From Anaerolineales bacterium (GTDB lineage: Bacteria > Chloroflexota > Anaerolineae > Anaerolineales > Villigracilaceae), in NCBI GenBank assembly GCA_017882065.1, contig JADGQD010000039.1:1-12629 (forward strand): DNA of 12,629 nt. Reading direction: 5' to 3'. Below the pieces are notes generated by a model. The model did no database searches. It was not told where the DNA came from and saw nothing but the letters and a program-made list of their open reading frames with translations. The stretch's first letter is position 1, and every line of letters begins with the position of its first letter. Positions 6,268 to 12,629 of the stretch are shown here, piece after piece. The translations under genes were made by a program, and so were the position numbers.

Positions 6268-7641
6268 ATGGCAGATCAGCGTGAGACCGCCCTTCAATAT
6301 GCCCGCAAGAATAAAGAAAAATTCCTGAACGTCTTCAAGGAAATCCTGACGATCCCGTCAGTTTCGACTGACCCGGCGCATAGCGCAGATATCCGTAATG
6401 CCGCGGAGTGGATGGCGGCGCAATTACGTGGCCTCGGAATGCAGAAAGTACAAATTTTCCCGACCGCCAAACACCCGATTGTTTATGGAGAATGGCTGGG
6501 TGCAGCAGATGCGCTGACGGTACTTATTTATGGGCATTATGATGTTCAGCCAGCCGACCCACTTAACCTATGGAAGACCGGTCCCTTCGATCCGGTAGTG
6601 CGCGGCGAAGAAATTTACGCCCGCGGCGCCTCGGACATGAAGGGACAGATTGTGGTTATGCTTAAAGCTGTTGAATCGCTGGTCAAGACCGGCGGACTGC
6701 CGGTGAATGTCAAATGGTTGTTTGAGGGCGAAGAGGAAATCGGTTCGCCCAACCTGGGGACTTTCATTGCCGAGCACAAGGATTTGCTGACCTGCGATTT
6801 TGCAATGAATCCGGATTCGGGCATGATCGGAAAAGAGTACCCGACCCTCACTTATGCTTTGCGCGGTCTGGCTTATTTTGAACTGCGGGTTTATGGCCCG
6901 GCGCAAGACCTGCACTCCGGTAGTTATGGCGGCGTTGTCCATAACCCGGCCATTGCCCTGGCCGAATTGGTTGCCGGGATGCACGACGCCAAGGGGCGCA
7001 TCACTTTGCCTGGTTTTTATAACAAAGTTCAAAAATTGAACAAGGAAGAACGCGATGAGTTGGCGCGTCTCCCGATTGATGATAAACACTTCCTCGAAGT
7101 GACTGGCGCACCGGCGTTGTATGGTGAGGCTGGTTTCACTGTCAACGAGCGTACCGGGGCGCGCCCTACGCTGGATGTTAATGGAATGCTTTCCGGATTC
7201 ACCGGTGAAGGGTCCAAGACAATCATCCCTGCCTGGGCGATGGCGAAAATATCCATGCGCCTGGTTCCTGATCAGAATCCAAAGGAAGTCCACCAGCAGT
7301 TGATCCGCTATCTGGAAGAACATGCCCCCAAGGATATCCGCTGGGAATTGACCGTTATGGCAGGCGGTTCGGCCTCCATCTCTGACCGGAACAACATCGG
7401 CGTCCGGGCAATGGGCAAGGCTCTGGAGACAGTGTGGGGAATGCACCCGTACTTCCGGCGCGAGGGTGGTTCCATCCCGGTGGTAAGGGATATGCAGAAT
7501 CTACTGGGCATCGAGTCGGTTGTCTGCGGTTTCGGTTTGCCGGATGACAACATCCATGCGCCTAACGAAAAAATGCACCTGCCTACCTGGTACCGGGGTA
7601 TCGAGGCGGTCATCCATTTCTTCTTGAATTTGAAACCCTAG
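6268..7641 (+). CDS. M20-family metallopeptidase (dipeptidase-like)
   Basis: 457 residues, typical for the M20 carnosinase/CPG2-like branch. The zinc site is complete: YGHYDVQP gives H90 and D92, RGASDMKG gives the bridging D123, EGEEEIGS at 153-160 supplies the general base (E156 by alignment) and a metal ligand (E157), D183 in NPDSG, and H430 in NIHAPNEKM. The lid/dimerisation insert begins near LHSGSYGG (215-222). Such enzymes hydrolyse dipeptides or other small amide substrates in the cytoplasm; no signal peptide is present. The start is ATG 6268 with AGGAG (6257-6261) six bases upstream. It follows the solute-binding protein by 68 bp on the same strand, so a joint role in using imported peptides is plausible. 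The precise substrate is unknown. Confidence 0.92.
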   Translation: MADQRETALQYARKNKEKFLNVFKEILTIPSVSTDPAHSADIRNAAEWMAAQLRGLGMQKVQIFPTAKHPIVYGEWLGAADALTVLIYGHYDVQPADPLNLWKTGPFDPVVRGEEIYARGASDMKGQIVVMLKAVESLVKTGGLPVNVKWLFEGEEEIGSPNLGTFIAEHKDLLTCDFAMNPDSGMIGKEYPTLTYALRGLAYFELRVYGPAQDLHSGSYGGVVHNPAIALAELVAGMHDAKGRITLPGFYNKVQKLNKEERDELARLPIDDKHFLEVTGAPALYGEAGFTVNERTGARPTLDVNGMLSGFTGEGSKTIIPAWAMAKISMRLVPDQNPKEVHQQLIRYLEEHAPKDIRWELTVMAGGSASISDRNNIGVRAMGKALETVWGMHPYFRREGGSIPVVRDMQNLLGIESVVCGFGLPDDNIHAPNEKMHLPTWYRGIEAVIHFFLNLKP

Positions 7642-7651
7642 TCTTATACGA

Positions 7652-7678
7652 CCGGCAGGGATCCTAGACCCCCGCCGG
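7652..7678 (+). terminator. Hairpin between the M20 and DUF1385 genes
   Basis: CCGGC (7652-7656) pairs with GCCGG (7674-7678), with an inner GGG/CCC and a loop containing ATCCTAGA, followed by ATTATTT. It begins 10 bases after the M20 stop and ends just before the DUF1385 ribosome site. The tail is short, so it could be a weak terminator or attenuator. Confidence 0.4.
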
Positions 7679-7698
7679 ATTATTTGGAGATTATCGGT

Positions 7699-8574
7699 AT
7701 GAACGATAAATTTGTTTCCTATGGCGGACAAGCGGTCATTGAAGGCGTGATGATGCGGGGGCGTAAAACCTGTGCCGTTGCAATGCGTGCCCCGGATGGC
7801 AGCATTGCCACCAAAGTTGAGCTGCTGGGCGGCATTTATAAATCCCGTGTAGCAAAAATCCCGTTCCTGCGCGGGTTGATCCTGTTGTGGGATTCGCTCG
7901 GCTTGGGAATGCGCGCCCTGACCGATTCTGCCAATCTGCAAACCGGCGAAGACGAAAAACTGGAAGGTCCGGTACTCTACCTGACCCTCGGCCTGACCTT
8001 CCTGGTTGCCATCGGCATCTTCTTCCTGGCTCCGGCGGGAGTTGGCTGGTTGTCCGAGCATTTTCTGCACTGGAACGCCTGGTGGAGCAACCTTCTGGAA
8101 GGCATTATCCGTTTGCTCTTATTGCTTGGATATATGTGGGGAATCGGCTTCGCGCCTGACATCGCGCGCGTCTTTGCTTATCACGGCGCCGAACACAAGA
8201 CCATCAACGCCTACGAAGCGGGCGCGGACCTGACACCGGCTACTGTTGCAAAGTACTCGGTCGAGCACCCGCGCTGCGGCACTGCTTTCCTGCTGACTCT
8301 GATGGTGCTCTCGCTGTTTTTCTTTACCATCCTTGGCCCGTTACCGTTTGCCTGGCGGCTTATCAGCCGGGTGGTGATGATCCCGTTCCTGGCTGGTGTC
8401 GCTTACGAGTACCTGCGCTGGACGGCCAACCATCTCAACTTGCCGTTCGTGCGCCTTATTGTCAAACCCAACCTGGCGCTGCAACACCTGACCACGCGCG
8501 AACCGGACGAGATGATGCTGGAGGTGGCGATTACCGCCTTCCAGACGATGCGGAAAGCAGAGCAGGAAGCCTGA
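7699..8574 (+). CDS. DUF1385 membrane protein (YqhQ-like)
   Basis: 291 residues. The N-terminus YGGQAVIEGVMMRG (8-21) is the signature of DUF1385 (PF07136). Other conserved points are YHGAEHK (161-167) and HPRCGT (190-195), whose His, Glu and Cys could bind a metal. Hydrophobic segments at about 93-114, 133-152, 196-215 and 222-240 predict an integral membrane protein. The biochemical role of the family is not established to my knowledge. The frame is open from a TTG at 7684, but ATG 7699 is preferred because GGAG (7686-7689) lies nine bases upstream and the family N-terminus follows directly. In other bacteria the gene is often near prfA and rpmE; those are absent here. Confidence 0.9.
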   Translation: MNDKFVSYGGQAVIEGVMMRGRKTCAVAMRAPDGSIATKVELLGGIYKSRVAKIPFLRGLILLWDSLGLGMRALTDSANLQTGEDEKLEGPVLYLTLGLTFLVAIGIFFLAPAGVGWLSEHFLHWNAWWSNLLEGIIRLLLLLGYMWGIGFAPDIARVFAYHGAEHKTINAYEAGADLTPATVAKYSVEHPRCGTAFLLTLMVLSLFFFTILGPLPFAWRLISRVVMIPFLAGVAYEYLRWTANHLNLPFVRLIVKPNLALQHLTTREPDEMMLEVAITAFQTMRKAEQEA

Positions 8575-8612
8575 AAAAACAAAAAACGGGAAAAGGTTTT
8601 TTACTCCCAAAG

Positions 8613-8649
8613 CAAACAAAAAACGCAAGGTTCCTGCGTTTTTTGTTTG
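8613..8649. terminator. Bidirectional terminator with 15-bp perfect stem
   Basis: CAAACAAAAAACGCA (8613-8627) and TGCGTTTTTTGTTTG (8635-8649) are exact reverse complements around a 7-base loop. The stem carries its own A and T runs on either side, so it can end transcription in both directions. It lies between the convergent DUF1385 and DUF362 genes. Confidence 0.85.
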
Positions 8650-8665
8650 GAAATGGTAGCAAGCA

Positions 8666-9775
8666 CTAGCCCTGCAAATAGCCTCGGTGTTGATACTCCT
8701 GGAACAATTTCCCCCAGGTAGAGTTTTCCCGCCATTCCCGGGCGACCCGTTTGTATTTGAACGGCCAGTAGAAATAATCTTGTTCGGCCTCGGAGATGGC
8801 AATCGGCAGGAACACCAGCGGAGTCCTGAAGATGAGTTTTTGCAGGAATTTGGTCGGTCCATACCAGGCCAGCCATGCAAGGAAAGTATGGGAGTTCTTT
8901 CCGATCTTGAAATTCCAACTTTCACCGGAAACATCGTCACCGACCAATTCTATTTGACTGACATCCCCTATCCCTAATCCCTGTTCGTGGGCCAGGCGGA
9001 TGTATTTGATGGACAGCGGATCAAAGCCCATCAATTTGGCTGCCACGGCGTCAATTGCCACCTGATCCTCGGAGGCCAGGAGGATATTCTTCACCTCCGG
9101 GGTCATGAGGCGCGGCCCCTCGCCGTTCCCGGCGGTTGTGCCATCCATAATCGCGAACAGCCCAGAATGGATTTCCTTCTGGATGGCTAACAGGTCCACC
9201 AGGGTCTCGTGGATCCAGGTGTGGGTGTAATGCCGGTATTTACTGAGCAATCCGCCGAAGGCATTTTTCATCGCCCCGGTCGTGGTGGTGTACATGTGCG
9301 TCTTGACAGTAGGCAGGTGGACGATGTTTTTCCCGATGAAGTAATCCGGAATAAGGATACCCTCCGGGTAAATGTGATCCAGGGCGAGCATTTTTGCCTT
9401 GGGCTGGTAGGGTACCCATTTCATTTCTTCTGTTCGAAAATTATACAGGGCAGGCACATGGTAGTGTTTGAAGATAGGCAGATAGCCGTTTAAATCCTCG
9501 CCTTTGAAAGCATTGGTGAGCACTGTCTGATTTTGCACACAGACCAGGTCCTCGAACCCGGCCTGGCGCAAAGCCAGGATGGTGCCTTCCAACTGCCAGG
9601 GAGTCGTATTCGCTGCAGGCATTGGGTAATGCCAGGAGATATTGTCTTTGAGTATCGTCGTGACATCCGGGCGGAGTGCTTTTTTACCACCCGCAAGGTC
9701 GAAGAGACGCTGATAATCTTGCAAGATAGTTTCGGGTTGAGTGCGTACTACAGAAACTTTCGATTTGGCAGACAT
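8666..9775 (-). CDS. DUF362 domain protein
   Basis: 369 residues from ATG 9775. The DUF362 (PF04015) core is clear: NIVHLPTVKTHMYTTTTGAMKNAFGG (150-175), the MDGTTAGNGEGP segment (210-221), and DQVAIDAVAAKLMGFDPLSIKYIRLA (237-262). No ferredoxin-type CxxCxxC clusters are present, so it is the form without an iron-sulfur domain. The C-terminal 90 residues are rich in aromatic residues and may contact a membrane or partner, but no clean transmembrane helix is seen. The function of the family is not established. The frame opens at a TTG at 9811, but ATG 9775 has AAGGA (complement of 9783-9787) seven bases upstream. It has its own promoter and shares a terminator with the convergent DUF1385 gene, so it is probably monocistronic. 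Confidence 0.85.
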   Translation of the reverse strand: MSAKSKVSVVRTQPETILQDYQRLFDLAGGKKALRPDVTTILKDNISWHYPMPAANTTPWQLEGTILALRQAGFEDLVCVQNQTVLTNAFKGEDLNGYLPIFKHYHVPALYNFRTEEMKWVPYQPKAKMLALDHIYPEGILIPDYFIGKNIVHLPTVKTHMYTTTTGAMKNAFGGLLSKYRHYTHTWIHETLVDLLAIQKEIHSGLFAIMDGTTAGNGEGPRLMTPEVKNILLASEDQVAIDAVAAKLMGFDPLSIKYIRLAHEQGLGIGDVSQIELVGDDVSGESWNFKIGKNSHTFLAWLAWYGPTKFLQKLIFRTPLVFLPIAISEAEQDYFYWPFKYKRVAREWRENSTWGKLFQEYQHRGYLQG

Positions 9776-9814
9776 AACAAGATCCTTATCTGTTAATGTA
9801 TCGGTTATCAACCT

Positions 9815-9843
9815 ATTTTATCCCTTTTATCACTCTTGGACAA
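9815..9843 (-). promoter_or_regulatory. Promoter of the DUF362 gene
   Basis: On the minus strand, -35 TTGTCC (complement of 9838-9843) and -10 TAAAAT (complement of 9815-9820) are separated by exactly 17 bp. The predicted transcription start near 9808 gives a leader of about 33 bases before the ATG at 9775, which excludes the upstream TTG at 9811 as the start. Confidence 0.6.
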
Positions 9844-9858
9844 AGTCAGTCCCCATTT

Positions 9859-9886
9859 CAAAAAAAGGCGGTTCTGTTGAACCGCC
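9859..9886 (-). terminator. Rho-independent terminator of the tryptophanase-Rieske unit
   Basis: The inverted repeat GGCGGTTC-TGTT-GAACCGCC (9867-9886) reads on the minus strand as an 8-bp GC-rich stem followed directly by a run of seven T (complement of 9860-9866). It lies 13 bases after the Rieske stop codon. This is a textbook intrinsic terminator for the minus-strand genes. Confidence 0.9.
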
Positions 9887-9899
9887 CCAAGCAAGATGG

Positions 9900-10886
9900 T
9901 TAATCCTTTTTCCCTTCGATCAATGCTCTTCTAATTTTGCGATACAACACGATTGGACTGTCACCCTGGATCAGGATTTCGCCTATGTCCAGGTCGGGAC
10001 GGTGAGGCTGCTGGGTGATGACCACGCGACGATCCTGACGCTCGATGACTAAATTGCTCAAGCTCCCAATCCAGCCCATGAGCTGACGGAGAACCGGAAC
10101 GCGCACGGTATGGTAGTAACGCAGGTACATCAGCGTATTCTCGTTGTCAATCGGGGCAAAGGCCACCACGATGCGGAGGCCGTCGGCAATCCAGTTCTGC
10201 CAGATGTTCCCATAGCGGAATTGTAGGAACGGGCGGCGATCCGGCCTGGGCATCTCGGATGGTTTCTTCGGCTTCTGGCCCTCGTCCAGTTCGTTGTAGA
10301 CCCACAGGTTGAGCAGATGGTCGCCCAGCCAGTGGCTTTCTTCTGTCGCAATTGGCCCGTTGACCAGCGTGCGGTTGCCGCGCCCGATGGTGTTGTGGTG
10401 AATAAAGGGCAGGTGCACCACATCCAACTGGTTCTCAATGGCGCGCGAATAATGGTTGGCCCAGTGGTCTTTCAGCGTGGCAAAAACCATCGTGTCGGGG
10501 ATGGACTCGAACCACGGGGCCGGCGGATATTCGTCACGCGGCTCGCCCCACCAGATGTAGACAAAGCCGTGCTCTTCTCGAACCGGGTAACTGCGCACGT
10601 GTAAGGCTTTGGGCGGTTCGGTGTTTTTGCCGTTGGCCGGGACCAGTTTACAGGTCCCGGTGGTATCGTACTCGAAGCCGTGGAAGGGACACTGGATGCA
10701 GTCACCGGTCAACTTGCCGGCGCTAAGTGCCACACCCCGGTGAGGACATTTGTCCGCCATCAAAGAGAGTTCGCCTTTGGTGTTGCGCCAGGCGACCATT
10801 TTCTCGCCCATACGCGTCACGCCGACGATTTTGCCTTTTTTGATTTCGCTGGATTCCAGAATAGCGTACCATTGGTTGGGGATCAT
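9900..10886 (-). CDS. Rieske non-haem iron oxygenase, alpha subunit type
   Basis: 328 residues. An N-terminal Rieske domain carries CPHRG (C47, H49) and CPFHG (C66, H69), which bind a 2Fe-2S cluster. The C-terminal catalytic domain has the mononuclear iron motif ENQLDVVHLPFIHH (151-164), giving H158 and H163, with D155 as the inter-subunit electron-transfer aspartate; D285 in RQDRRVV is a likely third ligand. The length and the compact Rieske part fit the vanillate demethylase/PaO-like branch, which performs monooxygenation or demethylation and needs a separate reductase. No reductase gene is in the window. The start is ATG 10886 with GGAGG (complement of 10891-10895) four bases upstream. It lies 58 bp downstream of the tryptophanase gene, separated by a twin-hairpin repeat, and is followed by a strong terminator. 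The substrate is unknown; an aromatic product of the upstream enzyme is a possibility. Confidence 0.9.
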   Translation of the reverse strand: MIPNQWYAILESSEIKKGKIVGVTRMGEKMVAWRNTKGELSLMADKCPHRGVALSAGKLTGDCIQCPFHGFEYDTTGTCKLVPANGKNTEPPKALHVRSYPVREEHGFVYIWWGEPRDEYPPAPWFESIPDTMVFATLKDHWANHYSRAIENQLDVVHLPFIHHNTIGRGNRTLVNGPIATEESHWLGDHLLNLWVYNELDEGQKPKKPSEMPRPDRRPFLQFRYGNIWQNWIADGLRIVVAFAPIDNENTLMYLRYYHTVRVPVLRQLMGWIGSLSNLVIERQDRRVVITQQPHRPDLDIGEILIQGDSPIVLYRKIRRALIEGKKD

Positions 10887-10900
10887 CGTTCCTCCGGCGG

Positions 10901-10948
10901 GTAGGGGCAGGGTTTATCCCTGCCCTGGGCGGACCCGAGGTCCGCTAC
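10901..10948. repeat. Twin-hairpin palindromic repeat (REP/BIME-like)
   Basis: Two adjacent perfect hairpins: GGGCAGGG-TTTAT-CCCTGCCC (10905-10925) and GCGGACC-CGA-GGTCCGC (10929-10945), enclosed by GTA (10901-10903) and TAC (10946-10948). The compact two-stem design bounded by complementary trinucleotides resembles dispersed palindromic repeats. Its edge overlaps the tryptophanase stop codon (complement of 10945-10947), and the Rieske ribosome site begins only a few bases beyond the other end. Confidence 0.65.
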
Positions 10949-12321
10949 AAGGGTTGAAATTTAGCCGTGAAGTGACGGAGTAACTCCGGCGCGTACGTGA
11001 ATTTATAGCCGCGGATTGAGGCGGCGCGCTCTTTGATGCGCCTCAGCGTGTCGGCCACGTAATCCATGTGACTCTGAGTGTAAGTGCGGCGCGGGATGGC
11101 AAGGCGCAGGAGTTCCAGTTTGGGATATACCATTTGGCCTGTATCCGCATCCATGTGTGCGAACATAACCGAGCCAATCTCCACGCCGCGGATGGCGCCT
11201 TCGCGATAGAGTTCGACGCACAATGCCTGACCAGGGAATTCGCTTTGCGGGATGTGCGGCAGGACAGCCGCGGCGTCGAGATATACGGCGTGTCCACCCG
11301 CGGGCTGAATCGTTGGGATGCCCGCTTCGTTGATCCGCGCGGCGAGATAGGCGGTTTGACCGAGACGATAGGCGAGATAGGCTTCGTCGAGACCCTCGTA
11401 CAAGCCAACCGCCATCGCGTCGAGGTCGCGGCCTGCGAGACCGCCGTAGGTGGGGAAGCCCTCGCGCAGGATCAGTTCGTTCTTAACGTTCTCAAAAAGC
11501 TTCTCGTCGTTCGTGCACAACAGGCCGCCGATGTTGACAATGGCGTCCTTCTTGGCAGACATGGTCATGCCGTCGGCGAGGGAGAACATCTCACGCGCGA
11601 TCTCTTTAACGGACTTGTGCGCGTAGCCAGGTTCACGCTCCTTGATGAAGAAGGAGTTTTCGGCGTAGCGCGCCGCGTCGATGAAGAACGGGATCTTGTA
11701 TGAGTGGTAGACGTCCGCAATTGCTTTAAGATTCTCCATCGAGACGGGCTGACCGCCTCCCGCGTTGTTTGTAACGGTCACCATTCCGAAGGGGATATTC
11801 GCCGCGCCGACCTTTTCGATGAAGGCCTTGAGTTTGGCGATATCTATATTGCCCTTGAACGGATGCGGGTTGGCGGGGTCGAAAGCCTCGTCAATGACCA
11901 GGTTGGTCGGGCGACCGCCGCGGGCGCGGATGTTGGCGTCGGTGGTGTCGAAGTGCATGTTGCTTGGAACGTATTGCCCAGGCTTGACGAGGCAGGCGGC
12001 CAGGATGTTCTCGGCGGCGCGTCCCTGATGCGCCGGGACGAAGTACTTGAAACCGAAAATATCTTCCACCGCAGCTTTCAAACGATAGAAGGAGCGCGCT
12101 CCGGCGTACGATTCGTCGCCGCGCATGATGGCGGCCCACTGCTCCTGACTCATGGCGCCTGTGCCTGAGTCGGTCAGTAGGTCAATGAAGATGTCTTCGG
12201 CTTTCATGGAGAACAGGTTGTAACCTGCTTCTTTGAGTGCCTTTTCTCTTTCGGCGGGTGGAATCAGGCGAATTGATTCGGTTACTTTGATACGGAAGGG
12301 TTCAGGTGGGTAGGTGGGCAT
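10945..12321 (-). CDS. tnaA: Tryptophanase (PLP-dependent beta-eliminating lyase)
   Basis: 458 residues, between tyrosine phenol-lyase (456) and E. coli TnaA (471). Family motifs are intact: EPFRIKV at the N-terminus, DIFIDLLTDSGTGAMS (43-58), ESYAG with catalytic Y72, PAHQGRAAEN (96-104) for cofactor phosphate contact, FFIDAARYAEN (212-222) with D215 and R218, MSAKKDA (254-260) holding the Schiff-base lysine (K257 or K258), and RHFTAKF near the end (H450). Tryptophanase is favoured over tyrosine phenol-lyase because the substrate-site segment reads VEIGS (380-384) as in TnaA, where the phenol-lyase has a phenol-binding arginine. The reaction is L-tryptophan to indole, pyruvate and ammonia. 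The start is ATG 12321 with GGAG (complement of 12326-12329) four bases upstream. No tnaC-like leader peptide or tryptophan permease is visible. It probably shares a transcript with the Rieske gene. Confidence 0.88.
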   Translation of the reverse strand: MPTYPPEPFRIKVTESIRLIPPAEREKALKEAGYNLFSMKAEDIFIDLLTDSGTGAMSQEQWAAIMRGDESYAGARSFYRLKAAVEDIFGFKYFVPAHQGRAAENILAACLVKPGQYVPSNMHFDTTDANIRARGGRPTNLVIDEAFDPANPHPFKGNIDIAKLKAFIEKVGAANIPFGMVTVTNNAGGGQPVSMENLKAIADVYHSYKIPFFIDAARYAENSFFIKEREPGYAHKSVKEIAREMFSLADGMTMSAKKDAIVNIGGLLCTNDEKLFENVKNELILREGFPTYGGLAGRDLDAMAVGLYEGLDEAYLAYRLGQTAYLAARINEAGIPTIQPAGGHAVYLDAAAVLPHIPQSEFPGQALCVELYREGAIRGVEIGSVMFAHMDADTGQMVYPKLELLRLAIPRRTYTQSHMDYVADTLRRIKERAASIRGYKFTYAPELLRHFTAKFQPL

Positions 12322-12325
12322 GGGA

Positions 12326-12384
12326 CTCCGATATGTAGCATTAGCTTACTATTGAGAATCAACCCCTGTTTTCAAGCTTGGCTA
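12326..12384 (-). promoter_or_regulatory. Likely promoter region of the tryptophanase unit
   Basis: This AT-rich stretch upstream of tnaA contains TTGAAA and TTGATT hexamers (on the minus strand) that could be -35 elements, but no good -10 at a matching distance: ATAGTA at 17 bp from TTGAAA is the best and is poor. A promoter is expected here because the genes upstream are broken or absent. The exact site is not resolved. Confidence 0.3.
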
Positions 12385-12398
12385 ATAGAGGTTTCGGC

Positions 12399-12557
12399 TT
12401 ATTTATTCGTTTCATAATTATTAAGAGACTGCAATAGGCTTATAAAGACTAAAAAAATTATGGAGAAGTCGTATCCGTCATTATATTTAATTCCTTTACA
12501 ATAGGCTTTGTAGTGGTCGATCAAGTCAAGGTAGGTGGAACTGAGGAAGACTTTCAT
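12399..12557 (-). pseudogene. Truncated DUF4062 N-terminus
   Basis: From ATG 12557 the first 17 residues, MKVFLSSTYLDLIDHYK, match the start of DUF4062 (PF13271) proteins, usually a domain of about 80 residues at the front of larger signalling or NTPase-type proteins. After that the sequence diverges into a hydrophobic, AT-rich-coded tail and stops after 52 codons. A GGAGG ribosome site (complement of 12564-12568) lies six bases upstream, so the original start was functional. The break is near a 10-bp direct repeat. It is best read as a remnant of a DUF4062 gene damaged by insertion or deletion. A short functional peptide is less likely. Confidence 0.6.
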
Positions 12558-12568
12558 GGTTGCCCTCC

Positions 12569-12629
12569 GCCGTGGATTGAAATCCACGGCTAATTTTACG
12601 AAGCCCTGCGGGCTTAGTCCGCTTCAGCG
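12569..12629. repeat. REP-like double-hairpin element at the right edge
   Basis: Hairpin one is GCCGTGGATT-GA-AATCCACGGC (12569-12590). Hairpin two is AAGCCC-TGC-GGGCTT (12601-12615), followed by GTCCGCTTCAGCG, in which CTTC (12622-12625) can pair with GAAG (12600-12603). Two different GC-rich hairpins separated by a short AT-rich linker are typical of dispersed intergenic repeats. It may continue beyond the window. Confidence 0.6.

Noticed and set aside
6568..7446. Minus-strand open frame of 292 codons
   Set aside because: It lies antisense inside the M20 gene, whose metal-site motifs are complete; no recognisable protein features.
11068..11703. Plus-strand open frame of 211 codons
   Set aside because: It is antisense within the tryptophanase gene and has no family motifs; long shadow frames are expected in GC-rich coding DNA.
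10945..12321. Tyrosine phenol-lyase as the identity of the PLP enzyme
   Set aside because: The residue matching the phenol-binding arginine of tyrosine phenol-lyase is isoleucine (I382 in VEIGS), as in tryptophanase, and the C-terminal RHFTAKF is also closer to TnaA. It remains a minor alternative.

Overview
The window reads like chromosomal sequence from a member of the Chloroflexota, most likely an Anaerolineae-type lineage. This is an inference from style and gene content: Thr/Pro-rich 'TPTPTP' linkers in a secreted protein, an rpsF-ssb-rpsR cluster without an adjacent rplI, a DUF1385/YqhQ protein, a DUF362 protein, and GC-rich intergenic hairpin repeats. No rRNA, tRNA or CRISPR array was seen. 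Most of the window is ordinary chromosome. The accessory-looking material is the tryptophanase/Rieske pair and the right edge.

Layout. (a) 1-175: the 3' end of an unidentified plus-strand gene and a bidirectional terminator. (b) 176-2804, minus strand: the ribosomal protein/SSB operon rpsF-ssb-rpsR, then a membrane-anchored parvulin-type peptidyl-prolyl isomerase with an internal Thr/Pro-rich insert. The rpsF leader contains two hairpins and may be an S6:S18 autoregulatory leader. (c) 2933-3991, minus strand: a PHP-fold metallohydrolase. (d) 3992-4210: a divergent intergenic region with a 47-bp near-perfect palindrome and a good sigma70-type promoter for secG. (e) 4211-8574, plus strand: secG, a solute-binding protein of the peptide/nickel (family 5) type, an M20 metallopeptidase and a DUF1385 membrane protein, separated by hairpins that may be terminators. 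(f) 8613-9820: a strong bidirectional terminator, then a minus-strand DUF362 gene with its own promoter. (g) 9859-12321, minus strand: a tryptophanase followed by a Rieske non-haem iron oxygenase, probably one transcript, ending in a strong terminator. A twin-hairpin repeat lies between the two and supplies the tryptophanase stop codon. (h) 12322-12629: an AT-rich stretch, a broken DUF4062 N-terminus, and a two-hairpin REP-like element at the right edge.

Functionally, the left half serves translation, single-strand DNA binding and protein export and folding (SecG translocon subunit, extracytoplasmic PPIase). The middle serves peptide or oligomer uptake and peptide hydrolysis (binding protein next to an M20 dipeptidase-like enzyme). 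The right part suggests amino-acid catabolism: tryptophan cleavage to indole, pyruvate and ammonia, with an oxygenase that could act on an aromatic product. The tryptophanase-Rieske coupling is the most interesting biochemical hypothesis here, and the palindromic repeats are the most interesting non-coding structures. I found no clear evidence for a wholly new system.
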